Of a stretch of DNA of 64,000 nt, positions 18,282-26,222 are shown one piece after another (the first letter of the stretch is position 1; the number at the start of each line of letters is the position of its first letter). Made by a program: the position numbers and the translations under genes. The notes below the pieces were generated by a model. The model was not told where the DNA came from. It saw only the letters and a program-made list of their open reading frames with translations, and did no database searches. The stretch is from RPQJ01 sp963823535 (GTDB lineage: Bacteria > Pseudomonadota > Gammaproteobacteria > Steroidobacterales > Steroidobacteraceae): the NCBI GenBank assembly GCA_963823535.1, contig CAWGLZ010000004.1, forward strand, positions 558,001-622,000, given 5' to 3'.

Positions 18282-19883
18282 ATGAGCTACCTCGTCCTCG
18301 CCCGCAAATGGCGGCCCCGCACGTTCGACCAGCTCGTCGGGCAGGATCACGTCCGCCGCGCACTGACGAACGCGCTCGACTCGGGCCGCATCCACCACGC
18401 GTTCCTGTTCACGGGCACGCGGGGCGTGGGCAAGACCACCATTGCGCGCATTTTCGCCAAGTCGCTGAACTGTGAGCAGGGCGTCTCGTCGCGGCCTTGC
18501 GGCGAGTGCGGTGCCTGCCGGGACATCGACGCGGGTCGCTTCGTGGACCTGCTCGAGGTCGATGCCGCCTCGCGGACCAAGGTGGACGACACGCGCGAGC
18601 TGCTCGAGAACGTGCAGTACGCACCTGCCCGCGGCCGCTGCAAGGTGTACCTGATCGACGAAGTCCACATGCTTTCGACGCACTCGTTCAACGCGCTGCT
18701 CAAGACGCTCGAGGAGCCTCCGCCGCACGTGAAGTTCCTGCTCGCCACGACCGATCCGCAGAAGCTCCCGGTCACCGTGCTGTCGCGCTGCCTGCAGTTC
18801 CACCTCCGGCGACTGCCCCTGCAGCAGATCCAGGAACGACTCGCCTCGATCGCGCAGGCGGAGGAAGTCGAGTTCGAGGTCGCGGCGCTGCGCGCCATCG
18901 CGCGCAGCGCGGAGGGCAGCATGCGCGATGCGCTGTCGCTGCTCGACCAGGTGCTGGCCTTCGGCGGCGGGCGCGCCGTCGAGAACGAGGTGCGGGCACT
19001 GCTCGGAACGCTCGACCGCCGGCACGTCGAGGGCATCCTGAATGCCCTCGCGGATCAGGACGGCGCCGCCCTCATGTCCTGCGTCGCGCAACTCGACGAA
19101 CGGGCGCCGGATTACGACCAGGCGCTCGGCGAACTGGCGGCCGCCATCCAGCGCATGGCGCTCCTGCAGGCGCTGCCCGACCTGCGCGGCGAGGACGAAG
19201 AGCAGGATGTGGCGCTGGCCGGATTATCGTCACGGTTCGCCCCCGAGGATCTCCAACTGCTCTACCAGATCGCGATCATGGCGCGGCGAGACCTCGATTT
19301 CGCACCGGACGCGCGCGGCGGCTTCGAGATGGCGCTGCTGCGCATGCTCGCGTTCCGTCCGGAGACCTCGCCGGCGGTTGCCGGTCCCGGGGGCGCCGCC
19401 GCCACGGGCCGGCGCTCGACTGCAAAGCCGCGAGTTGCGGGACCGAGCACGCCCGCGTCGACGGCTGCCGGAGAGCTGGAAACCGCGCGCGCGACAGACG
19501 GTGAGGCGACTGACTGGCCGGAGATCGTCGCAGCCCTCGGACTGCAGGGGCCGGCGGGCCAGCTGGCGGCCCACTGTCTCCTCACCGGGCGCGTGAACGA
19601 TCTGGTGAAGCTCAGGCTGGACCCCGCGGGCGAGGTGTTCCGGCGACCGCAGCTCGAGCAGAAGCTCGCAGAGGCGCTGGCCCGGTACTTCGGCACGACG
19701 GTACGACTCGAGATCGCGGTCAGCGACCGTGACGAGGTGACCCCGGCCCGGCAGCAGGCGCAGGCGACGGACGATCGGCTGAAGGCGGCCGAGCAGGAGA
19801 TCGAAGCGGACGCCAACGTGCGTGCGCTGCGGGACGTTTTCGGCGCCCGGGTGCAGCCCGGGTCGGTCAAACCCTTGAACTGA
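18282..19883 (+). CDS. dnaX: DNA polymerase III tau subunit
   Basis: The AAA+ clamp-loader subunit that loads the beta clamp and couples polymerase to helicase. The 533-residue protein has Walker A GTRGVGKT (45-52), a zinc module with Cys64, Cys73, Cys76 and Cys79, Walker B VYLIDEVHML, sensor 1 LLATTDPQKLP, and the SRC finger in LSRCLQFHLRRL. Domain III follows to about 365. A Gly/Ala/Thr-rich linker (370-410) leads to a C-terminal domain. No A-rich slippery heptamer like the E. coli frameshift site was seen, so a separate gamma form is not evident. ybaB and recR follow closely in the standard order. Confidence 0.95.
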   Translation: MSYLVLARKWRPRTFDQLVGQDHVRRALTNALDSGRIHHAFLFTGTRGVGKTTIARIFAKSLNCEQGVSSRPCGECGACRDIDAGRFVDLLEVDAASRTKVDDTRELLENVQYAPARGRCKVYLIDEVHMLSTHSFNALLKTLEEPPPHVKFLLATTDPQKLPVTVLSRCLQFHLRRLPLQQIQERLASIAQAEEVEFEVAALRAIARSAEGSMRDALSLLDQVLAFGGGRAVENEVRALLGTLDRRHVEGILNALADQDGAALMSCVAQLDERAPDYDQALGELAAAIQRMALLQALPDLRGEDEEQDVALAGLSSRFAPEDLQLLYQIAIMARRDLDFAPDARGGFEMALLRMLAFRPETSPAVAGPGGAAATGRRSTAKPRVAGPSTPASTAAGELETARATDGEATDWPEIVAALGLQGPAGQLAAHCLLTGRVNDLVKLRLDPAGEVFRRPQLEQKLAEALARYFGTTVRLEIAVSDRDEVTPARQQAQATDDRLKAAEQEIEADANVRALRDVFGARVQPGSVKPLN

Positions 19884-19907
19884 TAATTCCACGGAGTCCA
19901 CACGAGC

Positions 19908-20237
19908 ATGAAGGGCGGTATCGGGAACCTGATGAAGCAGGCGCAGCAGTTGCAGGCCAACGTCGAGAAGGCGCAGGCCGAGATCGCTGCGATGGAGGTC
20001 ACCGGGGAGTCCGGTGGTGGCATGGTCAAGGCGACCATCAACGGGCGCCACGAGGCGAAGCGGGTGCAGATCGATCCTTCGGTGCCCATGGACGACCGTG
20101 AGATGATCGAGGACCTGGTCGCCGCCGCGTTCAACGACGCCGTGCACCGGCTCGAGACAGTCAGCCAGGAACGGATGTCCGGGCTCATGGGCGGGATGAA
20201 CCTGCCTGCGGGCCTCAAGCTGCCGTTCGGCGGCTGA
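19908..20237 (+). CDS. ybaB: YbaB/EbfC nucleoid-associated protein
   Basis: A 109-residue homodimeric DNA-binding protein. It begins MKGGIGNLMKQAQQLQANVE, with a first helix of coiled-coil character. It then has VTGESGGGMVKATINGRHEA and a C-terminal helix (DREMIEDLVAAAFNDAVHRL) ending in a Gly/Met-rich tail. Length and order are normal for the family. It sits between dnaX (24 bp) and recR (13 bp), the conserved arrangement. Confidence 0.94.
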   Translation: MKGGIGNLMKQAQQLQANVEKAQAEIAAMEVTGESGGGMVKATINGRHEAKRVQIDPSVPMDDREMIEDLVAAAFNDAVHRLETVSQERMSGLMGGMNLPAGLKLPFGG

Positions 20238-20250
20238 ATCCCGCGCGGCG

Positions 20251-20850
20251 ATGCTCTACCCGCCGTCCCTCAACCGGCTGGTCGAAGCCCTGCGATGCCT
20301 GCCCGGCGTGGGGCCGAAGTCCGCGCAGCGCATGGCCTTCCACCTGCTCGAACGCGACCGCGACGGCGCGCGGGAAACCGCGGCCGCCATCGGCGGCGCG
20401 CTGGAGAAGCTCGGCCACTGCCGGCGGTGCCGGATGTTCGCCGAGGGCGAGTCGTGTCCCACCTGCGCCAGCACCAGCCGCGACCGCAGCCTGCTCTGCG
20501 TCGTCGAGTCGCCAGCGGACGTCGTCGCGATCGAGCAGTCCGGTGGGTTCCGGGGCTGCTATTTCGTCCTGATGGGGCATCTCTCGCCGCTCGACGGTGT
20601 CGGTCCGGCGGAGATCGGCATCGATGCGTTCGAACGGCTGCTGGGCGAGGGTGAAGTGCGCGAAGTGATCCTGGCGACGAATCCGACGGTGGAAGGCGAA
20701 GCCACCGCGCACTTCCTCGGCGAGGTGGTCACGCGACGGGGCATCCGCGCCTCACGCATCGCGCACGGCGTGCCGGTGGGCGGCGAACTGGAGTACGTCG
20801 ACGGCGGCACCCTCGCGCACGCGCTCGCCGGTCGGCAGGCGGTGTCCTAG
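20251..20850 (+). CDS. recR: Recombination mediator protein RecR
   Basis: Works with RecF/RecO to load RecA at single-strand gaps. The 199-residue protein has the N-terminal helix-hairpin-helix (LPGVGPKSAQRMAFHLL, about 17-33), a zinc finger with Cys57, Cys60, Cys69 and Cys72, a Toprim domain starting LLCVVESPADVVAIEQSGGF, and the ring-forming tail VPVGGELEYVDGGTLAHAL. All expected parts are present. It is the last gene of the dnaX-ybaB-recR unit and is followed by a repeat-rich non-coding segment. Confidence 0.96.
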   Translation: MLYPPSLNRLVEALRCLPGVGPKSAQRMAFHLLERDRDGARETAAAIGGALEKLGHCRRCRMFAEGESCPTCASTSRDRSLLCVVESPADVVAIEQSGGFRGCYFVLMGHLSPLDGVGPAEIGIDAFERLLGEGEVREVILATNPTVEGEATAHFLGEVVTRRGIRASRIAHGVPVGGELEYVDGGTLAHALAGRQAVS

Positions 20851-20911
20851 CCGTCGTTGGGATCGTGCCGGGCGGCCGGCGGGGGAGTGGGCCTTTCCGC
20901 CGCTGCTGGTG

Positions 20912-20984
20912 GCGGGCGTGACCGGTACTTCTTCCGGCGCGCGAAGAAGACATGCGCGCCCAAAGAAGTACCGGTCACACCCGC
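20912..20984. repeat. Long nested palindrome
   Basis: The outer arms 20912-20933 and 20963-20984 pair over 22 bp with one mismatch; 16 bp of this (GTGACCGGTACTTCTT, 20918-20933, with 20963-20978) are perfect. Inside, GGCGCGC (20936-20942) pairs with GCGCGCC (20954-20960). The whole 73 nt can fold as one long hairpin with an 11-nt loop. It lacks a T-run and is far longer than needed for a terminator. Confidence 0.88.
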
Positions 20985-21002
20985 TTCGGACGCGGCGCCT
21001 GG

Positions 21003-21032
21003 GCGAATTCTCCGCAGGGCCGGAGAATTCGC
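21003..21032. repeat. Perfect 11-bp inverted repeat
   Basis: GCGAATTCTCC (21003-21013) and GGAGAATTCGC (21022-21032) are perfect inverted arms around an 8-nt loop. It is the second of four inverted repeats in the recR-ppsA gap. Confidence 0.88.
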
Positions 21033-21137
21033 ACGGCGCACGAAGCCTTGCCATGCGCAGCGTCAGGCGTCAGCTGATGCCCGGCGCTGCATGACGCAGC
21101 GATGACGCAAATCTTGCCGCAGCTTGCGCCGTGCGAA

Positions 21138-21154
21138 GTCCTCGGCACGAGGAC
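21138..21154. repeat. Short inverted repeat
   Basis: GTCCTC (21138-21143) pairs with GAGGAC (21149-21154) across a 5-nt loop. It is the third of four inverted repeats in the recR-ppsA gap. On its own it would be unremarkable. Confidence 0.6.
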
Positions 21155-21178
21155 GAAGCTCAGGCGCGTGCCGAGGGT

Positions 21179-21244
21179 GAGGGTTGCGGTTGTTTTTCGA
21201 CCAAGTGCGCCCCGCGCGCGACTCGAAAAACAACCGCAACCCTC
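21179..21244. repeat. Perfect 22-bp inverted repeat upstream-facing ppsA 3' end
   Basis: The 22-nt arm 21179-21200 (begins GAGGGTTGCGG, ends TTTTTCGA) and its exact reverse complement at 21223-21244 surround a 22-nt loop. The arms carry a run of five T/A, so on the minus strand this could help end ppsA transcription, which stops at 21306. However, the T-run is inside the stem rather than after it. With the other three repeats it fills the 455-bp gap 20851-21305, in which I see no gene. Confidence 0.88.
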
Positions 21245-21305
21245 GCCGTGCCCCGGCGAATGATTCCCGCGGGGCGGCCCGGACCTGCCGGCTCTTGTTC
21301 GCGCC

Positions 21306-23681
21306 TCAGTGCGTCGGAATCTTCTCGCCCGCGAGGAACAACCAGGTCTCGACGACCGTATCCGGGTTGAGCGACATGCTTTCGATCCCCTCGTCGAGCA
21401 GCCAGCGGGCGAGGTCCGGGTGGTCGGAGGGACCCTGGCCGCAGATGCCGATGTACTTGCCCGCCTTGCGGCAGGCCTGGATCGCCATGTGCAGCATCGC
21501 CTTCACGGCGTCGTCGCGCTCGTCGAAGAGCCGCGCCATCACCGCGGAATCCCGGTCGAGGCCGAGCGTGAGCTGGGTCATGTCGTTCGAGCCGATCGAC
21601 ATGCCGTCGAAGAACTCCAGGTAGCGATCGGCGAGCACGGCGTTCGTCGGCAGCTCGCACATCATGATGACCTTCAGGCCGTCCACACCGCGCTTGAGGC
21701 CGTTGGCCTCGAGCAGCTCGACGACCTGCTGCGCTTCCTTCAGCGTGCGCACGAACGGCACCATGACCCAGACGTTCTTCAGGCCCATGTCGCCCCGGAC
21801 CCGGTTCAGTGCCCGGCACTCGAGCTCGAAGCAGGGCCGGAAGCTCTCGTCTACATAGCGTGCGGCGCCGCGGAACCCGAGCATCGGATTCTCCTCGACG
21901 GGCTCGTACTTGCGGCCACCGATGAGATTCGCGTATTCGTTCGACTTGAAGTCCGACAGTCGTACGATGACAGGCTCGGGCGCGAACGCCGCCGCGATGG
22001 TGCCGATGCCCTCGCAGAGCTTGTCCACGTAGAACTCGACCGGATCCGAGTAGCCCGCCATCTGCCGGCGGATGGTGTCCTTGAGTTCCTCGTCCAGGCG
22101 GTCGAACTCGAGCAGCGCCTTGGGGTGCACGCCGATCATCCGGTTGATGATGAACTCCAGTCGCGCCAGACCGACGCCGCGGTTCGGGATCGCGGCGAAG
22201 TCGAAGGCCCGGTCCGGGTTGCCGACGTTCATCATGATCTTGACGGGCAGCGGGGGCAGGGCGTCGAGCTCGATCTGGCTCTGCTCGTACTTGAGCGCCC
22301 CTTCATAGACGTAGCCGATGTCGCCTTCCGCGCAGGAGACGGTCACGGCCTGGCCCTCGGCGATGACGCGCGTGGCGTCGCCGCAGCCGACGACGGCCGG
22401 GATGCCGAGCTCGCGCGCGATGATCGCCGCATGGCAGGTGCGCCCGCCGCGGTTCGTGACGATCGCCGAGGCCCGCTTCATGACGGGCTCCCAGTCGGGA
22501 TCCGTCATGTCCGCCACGAGCACGTCCCCGCTTTCGACCCGGGCCATCTCCTTGATGCTGCGGATAATGCGTGCCGGCCCGGCACCGATGCGGTGCCCGA
22601 TGCTCCTGCCGCGCGCGAGGACCGGCCCCTTGTCCTTCAGTGTGTAGCGCTGCAGCGTGCGGCCGGCTCGACTCTGCACGGTCTCGGGCCTCGCCTGCAG
22701 GATGTACAGCCTGCCCGTGTCGCCATCCTTGCCCCACTCGATGTCCATGGGGCAGCCGTAGTGCTCCTCGATGACGAGGGCCTGGCGGGCGAGTTCCAGG
22801 ATGTCCTCGTCGGTGAGGCAGAAGCGCAGGCGATCGTCCTCCGGCACGTCCACGGTCACGACGCGCTGGCCGTCGTGCTCGCGGCCGGCGTAGGTCATCT
22901 TGACCGCCTTGCCGCCGAGTGTGCGGCGCAGGATTGGACTGTGACCCGCGCGGAGCGCCGGCTTGTACACGTAGAACTCGTCCGGGTTCACCGCGCCCTG
23001 CACGACCGTCTCGCCGAGACCCCACGAGGCCGTGATGAACACGACCTCGCGGAAACCGGAGTCCGTGTCCAGCGTGAACATCACGCCGCTCGCACCGATG
23101 TCGCTGCGGACCATGTGCTGGATGCCTGCCGAGAGCGCGACCTGCGAGTGCTCGAAGCCCTGGTGTACCCGGTAGGCGATCGCGCGGTCATTGAAGAGCG
23201 ACGCGAAGACCTCGTGGACGGCCTTGACGACGTGGTCGCCACCCCGCACGTTGAGCAGGGTCTCCTGCTGGCCCGCGAAGGAGGCTTCAGGCAGGTCCTC
23301 CGCCGTGGCCGACGATCGCACCGCGACGGCGACGTCTTTCCCGTGCTCGCACATTGCCGTGTAGCCGGCGATGATTTCCTGCTCGAGCGGCTGCGGGAAC
23401 GGTGTGGACAGAATCCATTCCCGGATCCTGGCGCCGGTCTCGACGAGCTTCGTGACGTCGTCGACGTCGAGGTGCTCGAGCTCGGCCTGGATGCGCTCCG
23501 CGAGCCCGTCGTGCGCGAGGAATTCGCGGTAGGCATCCGCGGTCGTGGCGAACCCGCCCGGAACGCTGACGTCGAGCGCCGCAAGGTTTGCGATCATTTC
23601 GCCGAGCGAGGAGTTCTTGCCGCCGACCTCCGCCACGTCGTGGCGACCGAGCTCGGCGAATGGAATGGTGTACCGGATCAA
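21306..23681 (-). CDS. ppsA: Phosphoenolpyruvate synthase
   Basis: Converts pyruvate and ATP to phosphoenolpyruvate, AMP and phosphate for gluconeogenesis. The 791-residue protein has an N-terminal ATP-binding domain (VGGKNSSLGEMI, VAVRSSATAEDLPEASFAGQ), the central phosphohistidine domain with NRGGRTCHAAIIARELGIPA (His417 as phosphocarrier, Thr415 as the equivalent of the residue phosphorylated by PpsR in E. coli), and the C-terminal barrel ending CGQGPSDHPDLARWLLDEGI with its catalytic Cys. Length is normal. The gene is divergent from ppsR, which encodes its regulator, with 76 bp between them. Confidence 0.96.
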   Translation of the reverse strand: MIRYTIPFAELGRHDVAEVGGKNSSLGEMIANLAALDVSVPGGFATTADAYREFLAHDGLAERIQAELEHLDVDDVTKLVETGARIREWILSTPFPQPLEQEIIAGYTAMCEHGKDVAVAVRSSATAEDLPEASFAGQQETLLNVRGGDHVVKAVHEVFASLFNDRAIAYRVHQGFEHSQVALSAGIQHMVRSDIGASGVMFTLDTDSGFREVVFITASWGLGETVVQGAVNPDEFYVYKPALRAGHSPILRRTLGGKAVKMTYAGREHDGQRVVTVDVPEDDRLRFCLTDEDILELARQALVIEEHYGCPMDIEWGKDGDTGRLYILQARPETVQSRAGRTLQRYTLKDKGPVLARGRSIGHRIGAGPARIIRSIKEMARVESGDVLVADMTDPDWEPVMKRASAIVTNRGGRTCHAAIIARELGIPAVVGCGDATRVIAEGQAVTVSCAEGDIGYVYEGALKYEQSQIELDALPPLPVKIMMNVGNPDRAFDFAAIPNRGVGLARLEFIINRMIGVHPKALLEFDRLDEELKDTIRRQMAGYSDPVEFYVDKLCEGIGTIAAAFAPEPVIVRLSDFKSNEYANLIGGRKYEPVEENPMLGFRGAARYVDESFRPCFELECRALNRVRGDMGLKNVWVMVPFVRTLKEAQQVVELLEANGLKRGVDGLKVIMMCELPTNAVLADRYLEFFDGMSIGSNDMTQLTLGLDRDSAVMARLFDERDDAVKAMLHMAIQACRKAGKYIGICGQGPSDHPDLARWLLDEGIESMSLNPDTVVETWLFLAGEKIPTH

Positions 23682-23757
23682 GACGGGCCTCTTGCTAGGT
23701 CAAGGGTGCAGGTGAAAGACTGCGTGACCGGTCGGCGCTCTGGAGAGCTGTGGGCGA

Positions 23758-24582
23758 ATGAGTAGAAGAACCGTTTTTTTCGTCTCGGACCAGACCGGCG
23801 TGACAGCCGAAACGATGGGGCACAGCCTGCTCACGCAATTCGAGAGCCTTGATTTTCGTCAGGTGACTCTGCCATTTATAGCCAGTGTTGACAAGGCAGA
23901 GGAAGCCGTAAGGAAGATCAACGCAACGCTCGCGACCGACGGCGCCCGGCCCATCGTCTTCAGCACGCTGGTCAAGGGCGACCTGCGTTCCATCGTCAAG
24001 GGCAGCCAGGGCCTGTTCCTCGATTTCTTCGACGCCTTCCTCGCGCCGCTGGAGGCGGAACTCGAGGTCAAGTCCTCCGAGCGCGCGGGCCGTGCGCACG
24101 GTATCGCCGACCAGCTCGTCTACAGCGCGCGTATCGAGGCGACCAATTTCGCGCTGTCGGCCGACGACGGCGGCGTCACGGCGGACTATGCGCGGGCGGA
24201 CGTCGTGCTGGTCGGGGTTTCCCGCTCCGGCAAGACCCCCACCTGCATCTACATGGCCATGCAGTACGGCGTGTTCGCCGCGAACTACCCCTTCACCGAG
24301 GAGGACTTCGAGGGCAAGCAGCTGCCCGCGATGCTGCGTCCGTTCACCGCGAAGCTGTTCGGACTCACGATCTCGCCGCAGCGCCTGCAGCAGATCCGCA
24401 ACGAGCGGCGGCCGGGAAGCCGCTACGCGTCCCTGGCGCAGTGCGAGTACGAAGTGCGCAGCGCGGAGGCGCTGTTTGCCCGCTACGCCATCCCTCAACT
24501 CGACACGACCGAGTGCTCGATCGAGGAGATCGCGAGCCGGGTCATCGACCGCAAGGGCATCGAGCGCCGCCTGCGTCCCTGA
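23758..24582 (+). CDS. ppsR: PEP synthase regulatory protein (bifunctional kinase/pyrophosphorylase)
   Basis: Switches PEP synthase off by ADP-dependent phosphorylation of its active-site threonine, and on again by Pi-dependent phosphorolysis. The 274-residue protein belongs to the DUF299/YdiA family: it begins RRTVFFVSDQTGVTAETMGH, has the P-loop GVSRSGKTPT at 153-162, and ends with CSIEEIASRVIDRKGIERR. Its target Thr415 is visible in the divergent ppsA, so the regulatory pair is complete. The first codons contain a run of T (23773-23779), somewhat AT-rich for this genome. Confidence 0.95.
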   Translation: MSRRTVFFVSDQTGVTAETMGHSLLTQFESLDFRQVTLPFIASVDKAEEAVRKINATLATDGARPIVFSTLVKGDLRSIVKGSQGLFLDFFDAFLAPLEAELEVKSSERAGRAHGIADQLVYSARIEATNFALSADDGGVTADYARADVVLVGVSRSGKTPTCIYMAMQYGVFAANYPFTEEDFEGKQLPAMLRPFTAKLFGLTISPQRLQQIRNERRPGSRYASLAQCEYEVRSAEALFARYAIPQLDTTECSIEEIASRVIDRKGIERRLRP

Positions 24583-24642
24583 ACGCTCGCGCGCTGTGGA
24601 GCGCGTCACGGTCGCCTCCAGACCCTGTGCTATATTCGGCCG

Positions 24643-25131
24643 ATGATCGTCGACAGCCTGTGCCTGACTTCGTGGCGTGCGCGGCCGGTGAGTTTCGTCA
24701 GCCTCATGACGCTGTACGAGAGCAACTACATCCGGCTGCGGTCGCTCGTCGGTGACGTGCGCCGACTGTCCGGCTCCACGGTCTCGAGGCGGCCCGCGGA
24801 CCCCGACCTGCACGTGGAGACGATCGAGCATTGCCGCTATACGACGATCCTCCGGCTCACGTACTTCTTCGACGACCAGGGCGCGGCGGTGGCCGATCCC
24901 GATCTCGAGGTGCGCGTGTATCACGACGCACGGCTCGCCGAGGCGAGTCGCTGTGCGCGATGGGTGCGGCACCCGGAACTCTCGAGGCTGCGGTCCAGCC
25001 TGCCCACGACGCTCGGCGAACGCTGGCGCCGCAACATGCTGCTGAACAAGTGGCTCGACTACTGCGCCGAGCGAGGCCACCGCTTTGACGACCCGCCTGG
25101 CAGCCCATTGACGCTGCATGAGCATCGGTGA
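24643..25131 (+). CDS. DUF1249 (YqiB-like) protein
   Basis: A 162-residue cytoplasmic protein of the DUF1249 family found across Gammaproteobacteria, function unknown. The family pattern is visible in MTLYESNYIRLRSLVGDV, VETIEHCRYTTILRLTYFF, LEVRVYHDARLAEASRC, and the tail NMLLNKWLDYCAERGHRF. It may start further in, at the Met in SLMTLYESNY (24706), which is where most family members begin. In E. coli yqiB is near cpdA; no such neighbour is here. It overlaps the next gene by 14 bp, suggesting translational coupling. Confidence 0.82.
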   Translation: MIVDSLCLTSWRARPVSFVSLMTLYESNYIRLRSLVGDVRRLSGSTVSRRPADPDLHVETIEHCRYTTILRLTYFFDDQGAAVADPDLEVRVYHDARLAEASRCARWVRHPELSRLRSSLPTTLGERWRRNMLLNKWLDYCAERGHRFDDPPGSPLTLHEHR

Positions 25132-26125
25132 CGCCCTGAGGCGGATGGCGGACCGGCTGGCCGGGCGGCGGCCCTCGGAGGAGGACGAGCGACTCATCGC
25201 GCTGTTCCGCAATCGCGCCGAGCTCAAGAAGGAACTGCATGCCATTGACGACGAGCGCCACCGGCTGCTCGATCGGCTCAAGCTGCAGGAGGGCGCGACG
25301 ATGCGTGTCGAGGAGCAGCTCACGGCGCTCGAGCAGTACCTCGGTCGTCCCGAGGAGGGCTACAAGAGCCTCGCATACTTCCAGCTACGGGCCGTGTGGC
25401 GGGCGGCCGCGCACCGGCTCGAGCAGTTCTCCGCCGAGCTCGCACGGCAGCAGAAGGATCGTGAACGCAAGCAGCAGCTCGCGGAGTTCGGCCGCGTTCG
25501 CGACGCGCGCGTGGCCGAGATGGATCGCGAGCTGGCGGAAGCGAACGTGCTCGCCGACCAGTTGCAGGCCGAGCAGCGCCTGGGTGAGCAGCGCCTCGCG
25601 GGACTCAGGGGTTTCTGGAACTACTTCCGGCGGCGATCGATGCAGGAGTCGATCGACGCGCGGCGGCATCGCGTCGACGCCGCACTCACGCAGGTTGCGG
25701 AACTGACCGAGCGCCGGCGCGGCATCGAGTCCGAGCCACCTCCGCTCTACGAGGGTCTTGGCGTCGAAGGCCGGCGTGCGGTAAACCTCGCCGTGATCGC
25801 CTACGCGGAGTTTCTGCACGAACGGCTGGCATCGGCGGACCTGGCCGAGCTCGTCCGGCAGAGCACGGTGCGACGCGTCTACGACACCAGCTACGGTGGC
25901 CGGGACGAGTGCCTGTCGCTGATGCAGCGCGCCGGCCGGGCGATCGCCGACATCGAGCGCATGCGCGACGACCTTGCGGACCTCAAGGCGCGGACCGACC
26001 GGTTGAGGCGGGACGCGAGCTATCGCAACGACACCGACACGATCCCGACCCAGGAAAGCCTGCAGTCCTCGGCGCGCGTGCTTCTCGAGGAGTCCTGGGA
26101 CGTCTACCGGGCGCTGCTGCGCTGA
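25118..26125 (+). CDS. Coiled-coil protein of unknown function
   Basis: I do not recognise this 335-residue protein. It is highly charged (Arg, Glu, Gln, Leu rich), without signal peptide or membrane helix. Three long helical, probably coiled-coil stretches are visible: about 20-75 (LFRNRAELKKELHAIDDERH), 100-205 (ARQQKDRERKQQLAEFGRVR), and 280-320 (AIADIERMRDDLADLKARTD). Between them is a more globular part (RRAVNLAVIAYAEFLHERLA, then VRRVYDTSYGGRDECLSLM). It overlaps the DUF1249 gene by 14 bp, so the two are likely made together. No partner beyond that is evident. Confidence 0.75.
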   Translation: MSIGDALRRMADRLAGRRPSEEDERLIALFRNRAELKKELHAIDDERHRLLDRLKLQEGATMRVEEQLTALEQYLGRPEEGYKSLAYFQLRAVWRAAAHRLEQFSAELARQQKDRERKQQLAEFGRVRDARVAEMDRELAEANVLADQLQAEQRLGEQRLAGLRGFWNYFRRRSMQESIDARRHRVDAALTQVAELTERRRGIESEPPPLYEGLGVEGRRAVNLAVIAYAEFLHERLASADLAELVRQSTVRRVYDTSYGGRDECLSLMQRAGRAIADIERMRDDLADLKARTDRLRRDASYRNDTDTIPTQESLQSSARVLLEESWDVYRALLR

Positions 26126-26222
26126 ACGGACGGAGAGCCGCCGCCGGCGAGAACAGTCAGCGCGACGCCACCGCGGCGTGCCAACCTGCTGGCACGACGA
26201 CCCGGCGACCCGACCCGCGCGC

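Noticed and set aside
18282..19883. Programmed frameshift giving a gamma subunit in dnaX
   Set aside because: No A-rich slippery heptamer with a following stem was seen in the region where E. coli has it.
21309..23765. 818-codon open frame on the plus strand opposite ppsA
   Set aside because: It is a mirror of the ppsA coding sequence, produced by high GC at third positions. The translation shows no domain, and ppsA on the other strand is unmistakable.
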